A DNA stretch of 64,000 bases. Source: Bacteroidales bacterium. GTDB lineage: Bacteria; Bacteroidota; Bacteroidia; Bacteroidales; F082. Both the position numbers and the translations under genes were made by a program. The DNA lies in the NCBI GenBank assembly GCA_017539045.1, contig JAFYHS010000003.1, positions 62,001-126,000 of the forward strand. The letters are read 5' to 3'. Below, one piece after another: positions 33,256-42,699 of this stretch (position 1 is the first letter of the stretch; every line of letters begins with the position of its first letter). A model generated the notes under the pieces. The model searched no databases and had not been told where the DNA came from. It saw only the letters and a list, made by a program, of their open reading frames with translations.

Positions 33256-34518
33256 ATGCGCAAAATATATCTTATCCTTCTGCTTTTTGTTTTGGCCCTG
33301 CCTTCAAAGGCCGCCTATCTCCTTATCCCCATGGACAATACCCAGACCAACCACCTGAAAGCCTATGGCGTGGCTTATTGGGTGCTGCAACGCGAGGTGG
33401 AGATCAGCTGGCTGCTGAACTATAGGGGAGGGAGCTACCTCATTCCTTACCACGAGATGTTTGAGCGCGAGTGTAAGATGCGTAATGTGTCGTACAACGT
33501 CATCGCCGACGCCCAAGCCGACGCTATCCTCGCTGAAATCGCCGACCCTGGCGTGAACATGGACGAGATGAAACTCCAAAAAGTGCCCCGCATCGCTGTC
33601 TATGCACCTAAGAACAACCTGCCATGGGACGATGCCGTCACCCTTGTGCTGACTTATGCTGAAATTCCTTATGATGTGGTCTATGACGACGAGGTGCTGC
33701 AAGGCGTGTTGCCCACCTACGACTGGCTTCACCTGCACCACGAGGACTTCACGGGACAGTATGGCAAGTTCTGGGCACGCTATCGCAACTACCCTTGGTA
33801 TCAGGAGGATGTGCGTGCACAGGAAGCAACCGCACAACGCTGGGGCTTCAACAAAGTTTCTCAACTGAAACTCGCAGTGGTGAAGAAGATCCGTGAGTTT
33901 GTGGCAGGCGGCGGCTACATGTTCTCCATGTGCTCGGCTCCCGACAGCTTCGACGTGGCCCTCGCTGCCGATGGCCTCGACATCTGCGAATATATGTTCG
34001 ACGGTGACCCCATCCGCAGCGGCGACCCGCAACGCCTCAACTACGACAATTGCTTTGCCTTCACCGACTTCAAGGTGTCGACCAACCCACAGGAATATGA
34101 GATCTCGAACATCGACGTCACGCAAGGCCGCATGCAGCGGGTGAGGGAAGAGAACGACTATTTCCTTCTCTTCGACTTTTCGGCCAAGTGGGACCCCGTG
34201 CCAACCATGCTCACGCAATGCCACGAACGTCTGGTGAAAGGCTTTATGGGTCAAACTACGGCCTTCAACAAGGCAACGGTCAAGCCATCGGTAGTCGTAT
34301 TGGGCGATAACGCAGCCTTGAACGAGGACCGTTATATCCATGGCAACTTCGGCAATGGCTTTTGGACCTTCTTAGGAGGCCACGACCCAGAGGACTACCA
34401 GCACATCGTAGGTGACCCGCCCACCGAACTTGACATGTATCCCAATTCACCGGGATATCGCCTCATTTTGAACAATATTTTGTTCCCTGCGGCAAAGAAA
34501 AAAGAACAGAAAACCTGA
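33256..34518 (+). CDS. Secreted protein of unknown function (a type often labelled asparagine synthetase B)
   Basis: 420 residues with a signal peptide (MRKIYLILLLFVLALPSKA). The opening YLLIPMDNTQTNHLKAYGVAYW is the start of a widespread Bacteroidota family that databases, as I recall, often name asparagine synthetase B. I see no N-terminal Cys nucleophile and no PPi-loop, so that name is not supported. The fold, with GGGYMFSMCSAPD after a helix, suggests a class-I glutamine-amidotransferase-like or periplasmic ThuA-like arrangement. It is secreted or periplasmic. Followed by the protease array but with its own promoter; function unassigned. Confidence 0.65.
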   Translation: MRKIYLILLLFVLALPSKAAYLLIPMDNTQTNHLKAYGVAYWVLQREVEISWLLNYRGGSYLIPYHEMFERECKMRNVSYNVIADAQADAILAEIADPGVNMDEMKLQKVPRIAVYAPKNNLPWDDAVTLVLTYAEIPYDVVYDDEVLQGVLPTYDWLHLHHEDFTGQYGKFWARYRNYPWYQEDVRAQEATAQRWGFNKVSQLKLAVVKKIREFVAGGGYMFSMCSAPDSFDVALAADGLDICEYMFDGDPIRSGDPQRLNYDNCFAFTDFKVSTNPQEYEISNIDVTQGRMQRVREENDYFLLFDFSAKWDPVPTMLTQCHERLVKGFMGQTTAFNKATVKPSVVVLGDNAALNEDRYIHGNFGNGFWTFLGGHDPEDYQHIVGDPPTELDMYPNSPGYRLILNNILFPAAKKKEQKT

Positions 34519-34525
34519 AAATGTT

Positions 34526-34533
34526 TATATTTG
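34526..34533 (+). promoter_or_regulatory. Promoter -7 element of C10 protease A
   Basis: TATATTTG followed by CCGCTCTAAA, similar to the elements before C10 genes C and D. Confidence 0.6.
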
Positions 34534-34571
34534 CCGCTCTAAATTGAATTAATGCACAAAAATCATAGACT

Positions 34572-37500
34572 ATGAAACGAAATTTACTTGTAATCCTTGC
34601 CTTGTTGTTAGGCATGACCACGCTTCAAGCCAAGCCTGTTGAGATCAGTACCGCACAACGTCTAGGCCTCAACTTCATCCAGCATAAGGCCATGTTCGCC
34701 AAGGCTGCTGTCAACGAGTTGGATTTGGCTTACACATTCCGCGCAACTAACGGCATGGCCACGGCCTATGTCTTTAATTTTGATGGCGGTTATGTTGTTG
34801 TGGCTGCCGACGACAGCTATTCACCCATCCTCGGTTATTCTGACCAGGGCCAATTCGACTACGATAATGCTCCCGACGGCTTGCGCTTCATGTTGGGCGA
34901 GCTTTCGAACGATATTGAGAAGACCGTGCAGCTAGGTCGACCCGTTCCGAGCGACATACTCTGCCGTTGGAAAAACCTGGATGCCTATGGTAAGATGCAT
35001 CCCGACCGTAGACAGGTGGTAGTGGAACCGTTGGTTCAGCAACGTTGGAACCAAGACTCACCTTTCAATATGTATGCTCCTGGCGGCTGCCCGACGGGCT
35101 GCGTGGCCACGGCTATGGCCCAGATCATGAAATACTGGGAGTGGCCTGTGCAAGGCACTGGCGAGCACAGCTATGTGGCCATGGGTTATGGTGAGCAATA
35201 CGCCAATTTCGGTGCCACCACCTATGACTGGGACAACATGATTGACAATTACAACTACGGCTCTACTCAAGAACAAAAGGTGGCTGTAGCCACCCTGATG
35301 TACCACTGCGGCGTCTCGGTCGACATGATGTATGAGCCCAGCGGCAGCGGTGCCTTTTCTCCTGACGTGCCCGTGGCAATCAGCAATTACTTCTCGTATT
35401 CCGACCACGCCACTTATCTCGGCAGAAGCGGTTCCTACGACAACTGGATTGCCTTGCTGAAGACCTATATCGACCAGCACATCCCGCTGTATTACTCTGG
35501 CCAAGGCGAAGACGGTGGTCATGCTTTCATTTGCGATGGCTACGATGAAGACGACTTGTTCAACTTCAACTACGGCTGGGGGGGATCAGGTGGTGGTTTC
35601 CTCATGATCGACGGAGAAAACTTTGAGTTCTCGGGAAGCCAAGCTATCGTTTACGATTTCGTTCCCGACTATATCTATAACCAAATGCCCAAGGCTCCAG
35701 AAAACTTCAGTGTGAGCATCGACAGCGACGTCTCGCGTATCGGCCACCTCAGCTGGACCAACCCCACTGAGACCGAAGCAGGGGAGACCTTGACCAATAT
35801 TGACAGGGTCATCGTCAAACGCAATGGCTTTATCGTCCAAGAACTCACCAATGTCGCCCCTGGCCAAGCTATGACTTACGACGACGAGGTGCCTTTCTTC
35901 GATCAGTTTGACTACACGGTGCTGGCCGTCAGCGGCAATAACTATGGCCGAACCACACATGTCAAAGGCGTGTTTGGACCTTATTGCGACTGGAAAGTTA
36001 TCATGACCTCGTCAAGCTTCCAAGGCTGGGACGGCGGTGGCATCACCGTGCAGAATGCAGCCGGTTCCTACATCGACTTCCTGACCACCACACAGGCCAC
36101 GGCTAGCATACAGACCTTCCAGATGGCTTTGGGCAACAACAACCTCTATTGGGTGGAGCCCAATTCCAACATCAGCAACATGTCGTTCAAGATCAGAGAC
36201 GCCGAAAACCAAATCGTCTATCAATACGAAGGTCCGTCGTCGGGATTGGAAGCCGGTATCTTGCGCACCTTGAACAACAGCTGCGGCAACGAGAACACCT
36301 GTGAGGCACCTTATAACCTCAAGGCCACCGTCGACCCCGAAAACGACAGAAACATCATCCTCACTTGGGATTCGGACCATGCCCCTGAGTTTGGCTACAA
36401 CATCTATCGCGATGGCTTCCTCTTCAATATGGCGCACGAGCTTCAGTATATTGACGAAAACACTGACATTGGTGGACACTGCTACTATGTGACTGCCCTC
36501 TGCACTGGCGGTGAGACGGCCAACTCCAACGAGTATTGCGCCACCTCGGGCACAGGTTGCGAGCCTCCTGTCGACCTCTATTACACCTATACCACCAATA
36601 ACAAAGTGCAATTGAACTGGTCAGCTGCTGAAAACGAAAACGTGACAGGTTATGTCGTTTATCGTAAGACCGATGACACCCCGTTCAAGCGTATCAAGAA
36701 TTTGAATGCGAGTACACTCTCCTATAAGGACAACACCGCTGCCGTTGGCACGACCTATCAATATGCAGTGACTGCCTATTACCGCGATATCGACTGCAAC
36801 TCAGCCTATGCCAACGACCGTTTCAATGCTGACAGGTTCTTCGTCGAGGTGGACTGGAGCAACGCCCCGCGCGACCTGCAAGCCGTGCTGAACGACGAAT
36901 CCACTGCGGTTAACTTGCAATGGAGAGTCGCCTATCAGGCCACTTCCTATGACATTATGCGCGATGGCGTGAAGATTGGCGAAGCCACTGAGACCGTTTT
37001 TGAGGACCAAAACATAGAGATAGGGAACACCTACTGCTATCAAGTCGTCGCCCATGGCACCGACTTCCAAGAGGTTTCCAACGAAGCCTGTGTCACTACA
37101 GCCGAACCGCCCGTCTTGCCTTGCTCGGCACCCGTTAATTTGGCTGGCGAGTTGGACGATTTGAATACTATGCATGTTACATGGGAGGTTCCTGAAGACC
37201 GTGTTCCTGATGGTTATGAGCTTACACGTATCGACATGATTGCGCATGATACGTTGCATATAGCGGTTATGAGTAATGCTTGGGAAGAATCTTGTCCGAT
37301 AGACATGTATGACATGGTTTTTCAGGTGCAAGCCATTTATCCTGAGTGTTTGTCAGAGTTTGCACTCACCGAAAATGGTGAAGACTTTGTCAGGTTCTCC
37401 AACTTATCGGTCGGTGAAAACGTGGGAATGGTCGGCCTTTATCCCAATCCCACATCGGGTCTGCTGAGCATCGAAGCGGAAGAGATGATCTCTGTTAGTG

Positions 37501-37649
37501 TCTACGACCTCGTTGGTCAATGCCTCATGCAAATGCCTGCCAAAGACGGTCAAGCTAATCTCGACATGAGCCCGTTGCAAAGCGGCGTCTACCTCATCAA
37601 GGTGAGCACGGCCAACGGCTCTGCAATGCAACGTGTTGTTAAAATGTAA
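34572..37649 (+). CDS. C10 (streptopain-like) cysteine protease with T9SS sorting domain, A
   Basis: 1025 residues; signal peptide MKRNLLVILALLLGMTTLQA. A Spi-type inhibitory prodomain (~21-140; VFNFDGGYVVVAADD) precedes the C10 catalytic domain: WNQDSPFN (oxyanion Gln), Cys177 in TGCVATAMAQIMKYW, His317 in GGHAFICDGY and Trp in NYGWGG. Then a fibronectin-III-like domain, a conserved QGW beta-sandwich module (~470-580), further fibronectin-III-like domains and a T9SS sorting domain (GLYPNPTSGLLSIEAE). C10 proteases (SpeB, PrtT, interpain) are secreted as self-inhibited zymogens. A is the longest of four paralogues: one extra domain (~860-935, bases 37120-37400) has more T-ending codons than the rest. 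B follows after 35 bases with no terminator, so A and B form an operon. Confidence 0.9.
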   Translation: MKRNLLVILALLLGMTTLQAKPVEISTAQRLGLNFIQHKAMFAKAAVNELDLAYTFRATNGMATAYVFNFDGGYVVVAADDSYSPILGYSDQGQFDYDNAPDGLRFMLGELSNDIEKTVQLGRPVPSDILCRWKNLDAYGKMHPDRRQVVVEPLVQQRWNQDSPFNMYAPGGCPTGCVATAMAQIMKYWEWPVQGTGEHSYVAMGYGEQYANFGATTYDWDNMIDNYNYGSTQEQKVAVATLMYHCGVSVDMMYEPSGSGAFSPDVPVAISNYFSYSDHATYLGRSGSYDNWIALLKTYIDQHIPLYYSGQGEDGGHAFICDGYDEDDLFNFNYGWGGSGGGFLMIDGENFEFSGSQAIVYDFVPDYIYNQMPKAPENFSVSIDSDVSRIGHLSWTNPTETEAGETLTNIDRVIVKRNGFIVQELTNVAPGQAMTYDDEVPFFDQFDYTVLAVSGNNYGRTTHVKGVFGPYCDWKVIMTSSSFQGWDGGGITVQNAAGSYIDFLTTTQATASIQTFQMALGNNNLYWVEPNSNISNMSFKIRDAENQIVYQYEGPSSGLEAGILRTLNNSCGNENTCEAPYNLKATVDPENDRNIILTWDSDHAPEFGYNIYRDGFLFNMAHELQYIDENTDIGGHCYYVTALCTGGETANSNEYCATSGTGCEPPVDLYYTYTTNNKVQLNWSAAENENVTGYVVYRKTDDTPFKRIKNLNASTLSYKDNTAAVGTTYQYAVTAYYRDIDCNSAYANDRFNADRFFVEVDWSNAPRDLQAVLNDESTAVNLQWRVAYQATSYDIMRDGVKIGEATETVFEDQNIEIGNTYCYQVVAHGTDFQEVSNEACVTTAEPPVLPCSAPVNLAGELDDLNTMHVTWEVPEDRVPDGYELTRIDMIAHDTLHIAVMSNAWEESCPIDMYDMVFQVQAIYPECLSEFALTENGEDFVRFSNLSVGENVGMVGLYPNPTSGLLSIEAEEMISVSVYDLVGQCLMQMPAKDGQANLDMSPLQSGVYLIKVSTANGSAMQRVVKM

Positions 37650-37684
37650 AGAATCAAAATCAATAATCTAAATGCTTTAAACAA

Positions 37685-39958
37685 ATGAGAAAAACCTTAT
37701 TTCTGATGATGACCTTGGCTCTCTTCGTGGGCCAACTCATCGCTTCGCCCGTCAGCGTGGATCAAGCACGTCATTTGGGTATGAAGTATGTGCAGAGCCA
37801 TTCTGCCAAGCAGGCCATCGAGCTTAATTTGGCCTACACCGAGGTAGCCGAGAATGGCAACCCCGCCGTCTACGTCTTCAATTTCGACCACGGCTTCGTC
37901 CTCGTCTCAGCCGACGATGTGGCCCGTCCCATCCTTGCCTTCTCCGACGAGGAGAGCGTCGACCCGAACAACATGCCTGACGGTTTTGCCTACTACCTGC
38001 GCTTCTATGCACGCCAGATCGCTTATGCCCAAGCCAACTTCTTTGAGCCTGAGATGGAAGTGACTGCCGAATGGATGCATGTGGCTAAGGACGGCTTCGA
38101 AAACGACAACCGCAGTACCCGTGGCGACATCGCCCCCTTGCTGACTACGCTTTGGAACCAAGATAGCCCTTACAATGCCTATTGCCCCTCTGGCCATGGC
38201 GGTCCTGGCGGCCATGCCTATGCCGGCTGTGTGGCTACGGCCATGTCAATGGTGATGAAATACTGGAATTGGCCTACCCAAGGTAATGGCGAGCACAGCT
38301 ATACGCCTGAAGGTTATCCTATGCAGACGGTCAATTTCGGTGCCACGACATACGATTGGGCCAATATGCCTAACTCCTGCAACAACTCCAACTACCAAGC
38401 CGTTGCCACGTTGATGTACCACTGCGGTGTGTCGGTCGACATGATGTACGGTGGCGGTTCGTCGGGTGCTTATTCACAGGATGTTCCCCCTGCGATTGCC
38501 GAGTATTTCCGCTACACCGACCATGCCACCCGTATGGAACGTGACCTCTATTCCAAGTTCGATTGGGAGGAGATGCTGATTGCCAGCTTGGAAGAAGGCT
38601 TCCCGCTGTATTATTCCGGTAGCGACGACTCTGGTGGTCACGCCTTCGCTTGCTGTGGCTATCGTGAGAGCGACCGTAAGTTCTATTTCAACTGGGGCTG
38701 GAGCGGATCACTCAATAACTACTATGCCATCGACGCCCTTAACACGGGTTGGAACGGTAGCTTCAACCAAGGTCAAGCCGCCATCTTTGATTACATCCCC
38801 GACTATGTTTATAACGACCTGATTCCCGCTGTGGAAGACCTTAGCGTCTCGGCCGAGAACGCCCATTCCAAGACGGGTATCGTGAGCTGGACCAACCCCA
38901 CCACCTCTTTGGGTGGCAATGCCTTGGAAAACATCGACCAAGTGGTGCTGCTCCGTAATGGCCAGCAGATCTTCACCCAAAGCAACCTGGTGCCTGGCGA
39001 AGTGATGCAGTTTGAGGACAACGTGCCTGATTTCGATTGCTACACCTATACTCTGTACTTCCTTTCCAATAACGTGAAAGGCCGTTTTACTAAGTTCCAA
39101 TATCAATATGGTCCCACCTGCACCTGGAAAGTGGTTGGCCAAACCACCAACTTCCAAGGCTGGAATGGCGGTAAGATCCAAGTGAAGAATTCCTTTGGCA
39201 CGGTCATTGAGGAAATCACGATGACCACAGCTACGCCTATCAGCCAGCAGATCCGCATGCCCGAGGGTAATGTCACCTTCAGCTGGGTGGCTCCTTCGAC
39301 CGCAGTACAAAGCCTGACCATCAACATCAAGAACTCCAACAACCAGTCGGTTTATACCTACACCGGTAACTCCAACCAGGTTCCCGCCACGCTCTATGCG
39401 GGTGACAACGACTGCGGCGGCTGTCTGCCTCCGACCAATTTGAACGGTGAGTACCAGTGGACGGGCGACGGCTTCGGCACCCTGCTGACTTGGGAGTATG
39501 ATGGCGAGCCACAGTCCTTCAAGGTGTACCGTAGCGAGGACGGTGTTGACTACACTGAAATCGCCACCGTCGACAAGACCCTCCACGAGTATTTCGACAT
39601 GACCGATGCAGGCGGCTATTACTATCAAGTGACCGCTTTCCGTAGCTATTGCGAGTCGACGCCCGCTTGGGTCGATGACGAGACCGACTATGTCTACATC
39701 GAGGTGACTTCGGTAAGCGAAGACGTCGAAGAAGGCTATAAGGTGTATCCCAACCCGGCCAACACTTTGATGAGTGTTGAGGCAGAAGGCCTGCAACAGG
39801 TCACCATCTGCAATGCCATGGGTCAAGTCGTCATGATGCAACGTTGCAGCGAAGACGGCGTGGTCATCAGCACCTCCAGCCTGGCTTCGGGTGTCTACAC
39901 CATCAGCATCAAGGCTGCCAATGGCACCGTGACCAAACGTTTTGCTGTGATGCACTGA
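37685..39958 (+). CDS. C10 cysteine protease with T9SS sorting domain, B (short form)
   Basis: 757 residues; signal peptide MRKTLFLMMTLALFVGQLIA. Prodomain, then catalytic Cys182 in AGCVATAMSMVMKYW (Met replaces the Gln seen in A, C and D four residues after Cys), His319 in GGHAFACCGY and NWGWSG. It keeps the fibronectin-III-like and QGW modules but only one further fibronectin-III-like domain before the sorting domain (VYPNPANTLMSVEAEG). The active-site residues are intact, so it is probably active. Co-transcribed with A; a strong hairpin terminator ends the operon. Confidence 0.9.
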   Translation: MRKTLFLMMTLALFVGQLIASPVSVDQARHLGMKYVQSHSAKQAIELNLAYTEVAENGNPAVYVFNFDHGFVLVSADDVARPILAFSDEESVDPNNMPDGFAYYLRFYARQIAYAQANFFEPEMEVTAEWMHVAKDGFENDNRSTRGDIAPLLTTLWNQDSPYNAYCPSGHGGPGGHAYAGCVATAMSMVMKYWNWPTQGNGEHSYTPEGYPMQTVNFGATTYDWANMPNSCNNSNYQAVATLMYHCGVSVDMMYGGGSSGAYSQDVPPAIAEYFRYTDHATRMERDLYSKFDWEEMLIASLEEGFPLYYSGSDDSGGHAFACCGYRESDRKFYFNWGWSGSLNNYYAIDALNTGWNGSFNQGQAAIFDYIPDYVYNDLIPAVEDLSVSAENAHSKTGIVSWTNPTTSLGGNALENIDQVVLLRNGQQIFTQSNLVPGEVMQFEDNVPDFDCYTYTLYFLSNNVKGRFTKFQYQYGPTCTWKVVGQTTNFQGWNGGKIQVKNSFGTVIEEITMTTATPISQQIRMPEGNVTFSWVAPSTAVQSLTINIKNSNNQSVYTYTGNSNQVPATLYAGDNDCGGCLPPTNLNGEYQWTGDGFGTLLTWEYDGEPQSFKVYRSEDGVDYTEIATVDKTLHEYFDMTDAGGYYYQVTAFRSYCESTPAWVDDETDYVYIEVTSVSEDVEEGYKVYPNPANTLMSVEAEGLQQVTICNAMGQVVMMQRCSEDGVVISTSSLASGVYTISIKAANGTVTKRFAVMH

Positions 39959-39986
39959 TGCATTTCAGTACAAAATGAACCAAAAC

Positions 39987-40019
39987 AAAAGGAAACATGC
40001 GCGCATGTTTCCTTTTTTT
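39987..40019 (+). terminator. Terminator after C10 protease B
   Basis: Perfect 14-bp stem AAAAGGAAACATGC / GCATGTTTCCTTTT with a 2-base loop (effectively a palindrome) and a T-run. Confidence 0.9.
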
Positions 40020-40021
40020 AT

Positions 40022-40029
40022 TATATTTG
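40022..40029 (+). promoter_or_regulatory. Promoter -7 element of C10 protease C
   Basis: TATATTTG followed by CCGCTTAAA, directly after the previous terminator; ATG is 25 bases downstream. Confidence 0.65.
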
Positions 40030-40054
40030 CCGCTTAAACCAGAAAGGAATTACT

Positions 40055-42610
40055 ATGAGAAAAACCATCTTTACCATGCTGGTTCTGGCGCTTTCAAGCA
40101 TCGCGCTTCAGGCCCGTCCGGTCGACCAAGCCACCGCAAGCCGCTTGGGGCAATCATTCGTGAAAGCCAATTTCGAGTTCACTCGTCAGAGTGATCAGCT
40201 GAACTTGGTCCAAACCGCCTATTCCGACAGGGGAGAAGCCTGCTATTACGTCTTTAACGTTGGCGATGCTGGCTTCGTCATCCTTGCTGCCGACGACAAC
40301 TATCGTCCTATCATCGGCTATTCTTATAGCGACACGTTCAATCCAAACGACATGGCTCCGGCTATGGTCGACTTCCTCGAAGTCGTCCGCCAAGGGGTGA
40401 TGAAGGCCTCCCAATACACGTCGGCCCAACCTTCCGTTGCCGCCGACTGGGCCATGCTCGAAAAGACGGGACGTCTTGTCTCACGTCACGGCGGTAGGGG
40501 AGACGACCACCTCGTGCAGACCACGTGGAACCAGAATTATCCTTATAACTATTTCTGCCCGGAAGGCGAAGGTGGCCCTGGCGGTCACTGCTATGCGGGT
40601 TGTGTGGCTACGGCGGCCGCCCAGCTGATGAAGTTCTGGAACCATCCCATACACGGACAAGGAAGCTACACCTATTATCCTGAGGACCATCCGGAATACG
40701 GTCCCTTGACCGTCAATTTCGGCGAGGCCACCTACGACTGGGACAATATGCCTAACGCCATCACCGCCAATTCTCCGATTGAACAGATCGAGGCGGTGGC
40801 TCAGCTGATTTATCATGTTGGTGTGAGCGTTGACATGAACTACCGTCCCACAAGCAGTGGTGCGGTGACAGGCAAGCTTTGCCAGACCATGCCCGCCTAT
40901 TTCTTCTATACCGACCGTATGGACAATCTGTATCGCGAAAACTACACCCACGAAGGCTATATGCGTCTGTTGACGGATGCCATCGACATGGGCTGGCCCA
41001 TGGTGCATCGTGGTGGCGGTCATGCCTATGTGGTAGATGGTTATAACGATCATGATATGGTTCATATCAACTGGGGCTGGAGCGGCAGCAGCGACGATTG
41101 GTTCAACATCGACGAACATGGCTATACCGATGGCGAGAGCGTCATCTATAACTATGTGCCTGCTGAGATTTATTCAGCTACGCCCAATGCTCCCACCAAT
41201 ATGAATGTGATTCCTTCCCAAGACGGCACGCTGATGGCTTCCATCTCGTGGAAGAATCCTGCAATCACCTTGACCAACGCCACGCTGACGGCTATCGACC
41301 AAATCGTCGTGGAACGCGATGGCGTAGTAATCTATACCGAAGATAACGTCACCCCAGGCGCTGAAATGAGTTTTGTGGACGAAAGCGTTCCTTATTATGA
41401 CGTCTTCGATTATGCTGTCTATGCCGTGTTGGGCGGACAGCGTGGCGCCTCGGCTAAGGTGGAGAAACAGCTGGTGGCCCCGACTTGCGATTGGAAGATC
41501 ATCATGCAGAGCTCGGCTTTCCAAGGCTGGAACGGTGGTTATCTGTCGCTCTACAGCGCCACAGGCAAAGAGATCCAACGCTTTACCATCACCAATTCCG
41601 TCCCCGCTACGTTAGACTTCCCCATGCCGGTGGGTAAGGCTTGCTTCGGCTGGACAGCACCCAACAACACGGTGAACAACATCTCAATGGTCATCAAGGA
41701 CGCTCAGGGCAACACGGTTTACACCTATCAAGGTAGTACGACGGGTTTGGACGAGGGCATTTTGTTTGATGTCAACAATGGCTGTGGCAATACTTTGGTC
41801 ACGACGGCGCCTTCCCATCTGATGGCAGAGATGGAAGGCGAAGATGCGGTCTTGACTTGGGAAAACGACGGTGTCGTTCCTGATTATGGTTTCAACATCT
41901 ATCGCGACGAGCACTTGTATGGTTTCTCAACAGAGCTCAGGTTTGTCGACGAAGGCATCACTGAGGGACATTGCTACACGGTCACCGCATTAAATCACGG
42001 TGGCGAGTCCGACCCGTCCAACGAGACCTGCGCCTCGGCGGGCGACTGCTTTGGAGCCTACAACCTCTGGTATGAATACGTGGGCAACAACTATAAGATT
42101 AAGCTGACTTGGGACAAACCGGTGAATGCTGAGGGCTTGTCGGGTTACTATCTGTTTAGAAAAGACGGACAAGACGGCACTTACGTTCGCATCAAACTGC
42201 TCAATAGCAGTGCCACTTCCTTTACCGACAATACGGCCAACGTACAGGGGGACTATTATTATCGCTTGTACGCGTACTATAGTGCCACCGACTGCACGTC
42301 TTCACCCGCAGCTGTCAAGTACGACCCGAACCTGTTCTATCTGCATGTTTATTACTCGCCGACTTCGGTGCCTGAAAACGAGAGTTCGGCCCGTCTTTTC
42401 CCGAACCCCGCCGACCACAACCTCCAAATCGAGGCTGAAGGCATGACCCAAGTGTCGGTCTACAATCAGATGGGTCAGCTGGTCTATGACGTGAAATGCG
42501 ATTCCAATATGTTGAATGTCAGTGTTGAGGGATGGAGTGAAGGCATCTATTTCGTGAAAATGCAGACCTCTCAAGGATTGTTGACACGTCGTGTGGCCAT
42601 TGTCCATTGA
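40055..42610 (+). CDS. C10 cysteine protease with T9SS sorting domain, C
   Basis: 851 residues; signal peptide MRKTIFTMLVLALSSIALQA. Prodomain (VFNVGDAGFVILAADD), WNQNYPYN, catalytic Cys183 in AGCVATAAAQLMKFW, His323 in GGGHAYVVDGY, then NWGWSGSSDD. Fibronectin-III-like domain, QGW module (SSAFQGWNGGYLSLYS), two more fibronectin-III-like domains and a sorting domain (RLFPNPADHNLQIEAEG). It is most like D in length, domain set and the HPEYGPLT-type insertion. It is a separate transcription unit: terminator and promoter upstream, and D has its own -7 box. Confidence 0.9.
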   Translation: MRKTIFTMLVLALSSIALQARPVDQATASRLGQSFVKANFEFTRQSDQLNLVQTAYSDRGEACYYVFNVGDAGFVILAADDNYRPIIGYSYSDTFNPNDMAPAMVDFLEVVRQGVMKASQYTSAQPSVAADWAMLEKTGRLVSRHGGRGDDHLVQTTWNQNYPYNYFCPEGEGGPGGHCYAGCVATAAAQLMKFWNHPIHGQGSYTYYPEDHPEYGPLTVNFGEATYDWDNMPNAITANSPIEQIEAVAQLIYHVGVSVDMNYRPTSSGAVTGKLCQTMPAYFFYTDRMDNLYRENYTHEGYMRLLTDAIDMGWPMVHRGGGHAYVVDGYNDHDMVHINWGWSGSSDDWFNIDEHGYTDGESVIYNYVPAEIYSATPNAPTNMNVIPSQDGTLMASISWKNPAITLTNATLTAIDQIVVERDGVVIYTEDNVTPGAEMSFVDESVPYYDVFDYAVYAVLGGQRGASAKVEKQLVAPTCDWKIIMQSSAFQGWNGGYLSLYSATGKEIQRFTITNSVPATLDFPMPVGKACFGWTAPNNTVNNISMVIKDAQGNTVYTYQGSTTGLDEGILFDVNNGCGNTLVTTAPSHLMAEMEGEDAVLTWENDGVVPDYGFNIYRDEHLYGFSTELRFVDEGITEGHCYTVTALNHGGESDPSNETCASAGDCFGAYNLWYEYVGNNYKIKLTWDKPVNAEGLSGYYLFRKDGQDGTYVRIKLLNSSATSFTDNTANVQGDYYYRLYAYYSATDCTSSPAAVKYDPNLFYLHVYYSPTSVPENESSARLFPNPADHNLQIEAEGMTQVSVYNQMGQLVYDVKCDSNMLNVSVEGWSEGIYFVKMQTSQGLLTRRVAIVH

Positions 42611-42654
42611 TGGCGTTTTTTTCCGCAAACCACACGTTATTAATGGAAAATATC

Positions 42655-42662
42655 TATATTTG
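42655..42662 (+). promoter_or_regulatory. Promoter -7 element of C10 protease D
   Basis: TATATTTG followed by CACGCTTAAA, 38 bases before ATG 42700. It lies inside the longer open frame, which is why the shorter start is chosen. Confidence 0.65.
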
Positions 42663-42699
42663 CACGCTTAAACAGAATCTATTTTTAAACCACACTACA

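Noticed and set aside
33304..34341. 345-codon open frame opposite the secreted-protein gene
   Set aside because: Antisense shadow without a start signal or known motif.
38708..39955. 415-codon open frame opposite C10 protease B
   Set aside because: Antisense shadow; signal peptide, catalytic residues and sorting domain are on the plus strand.
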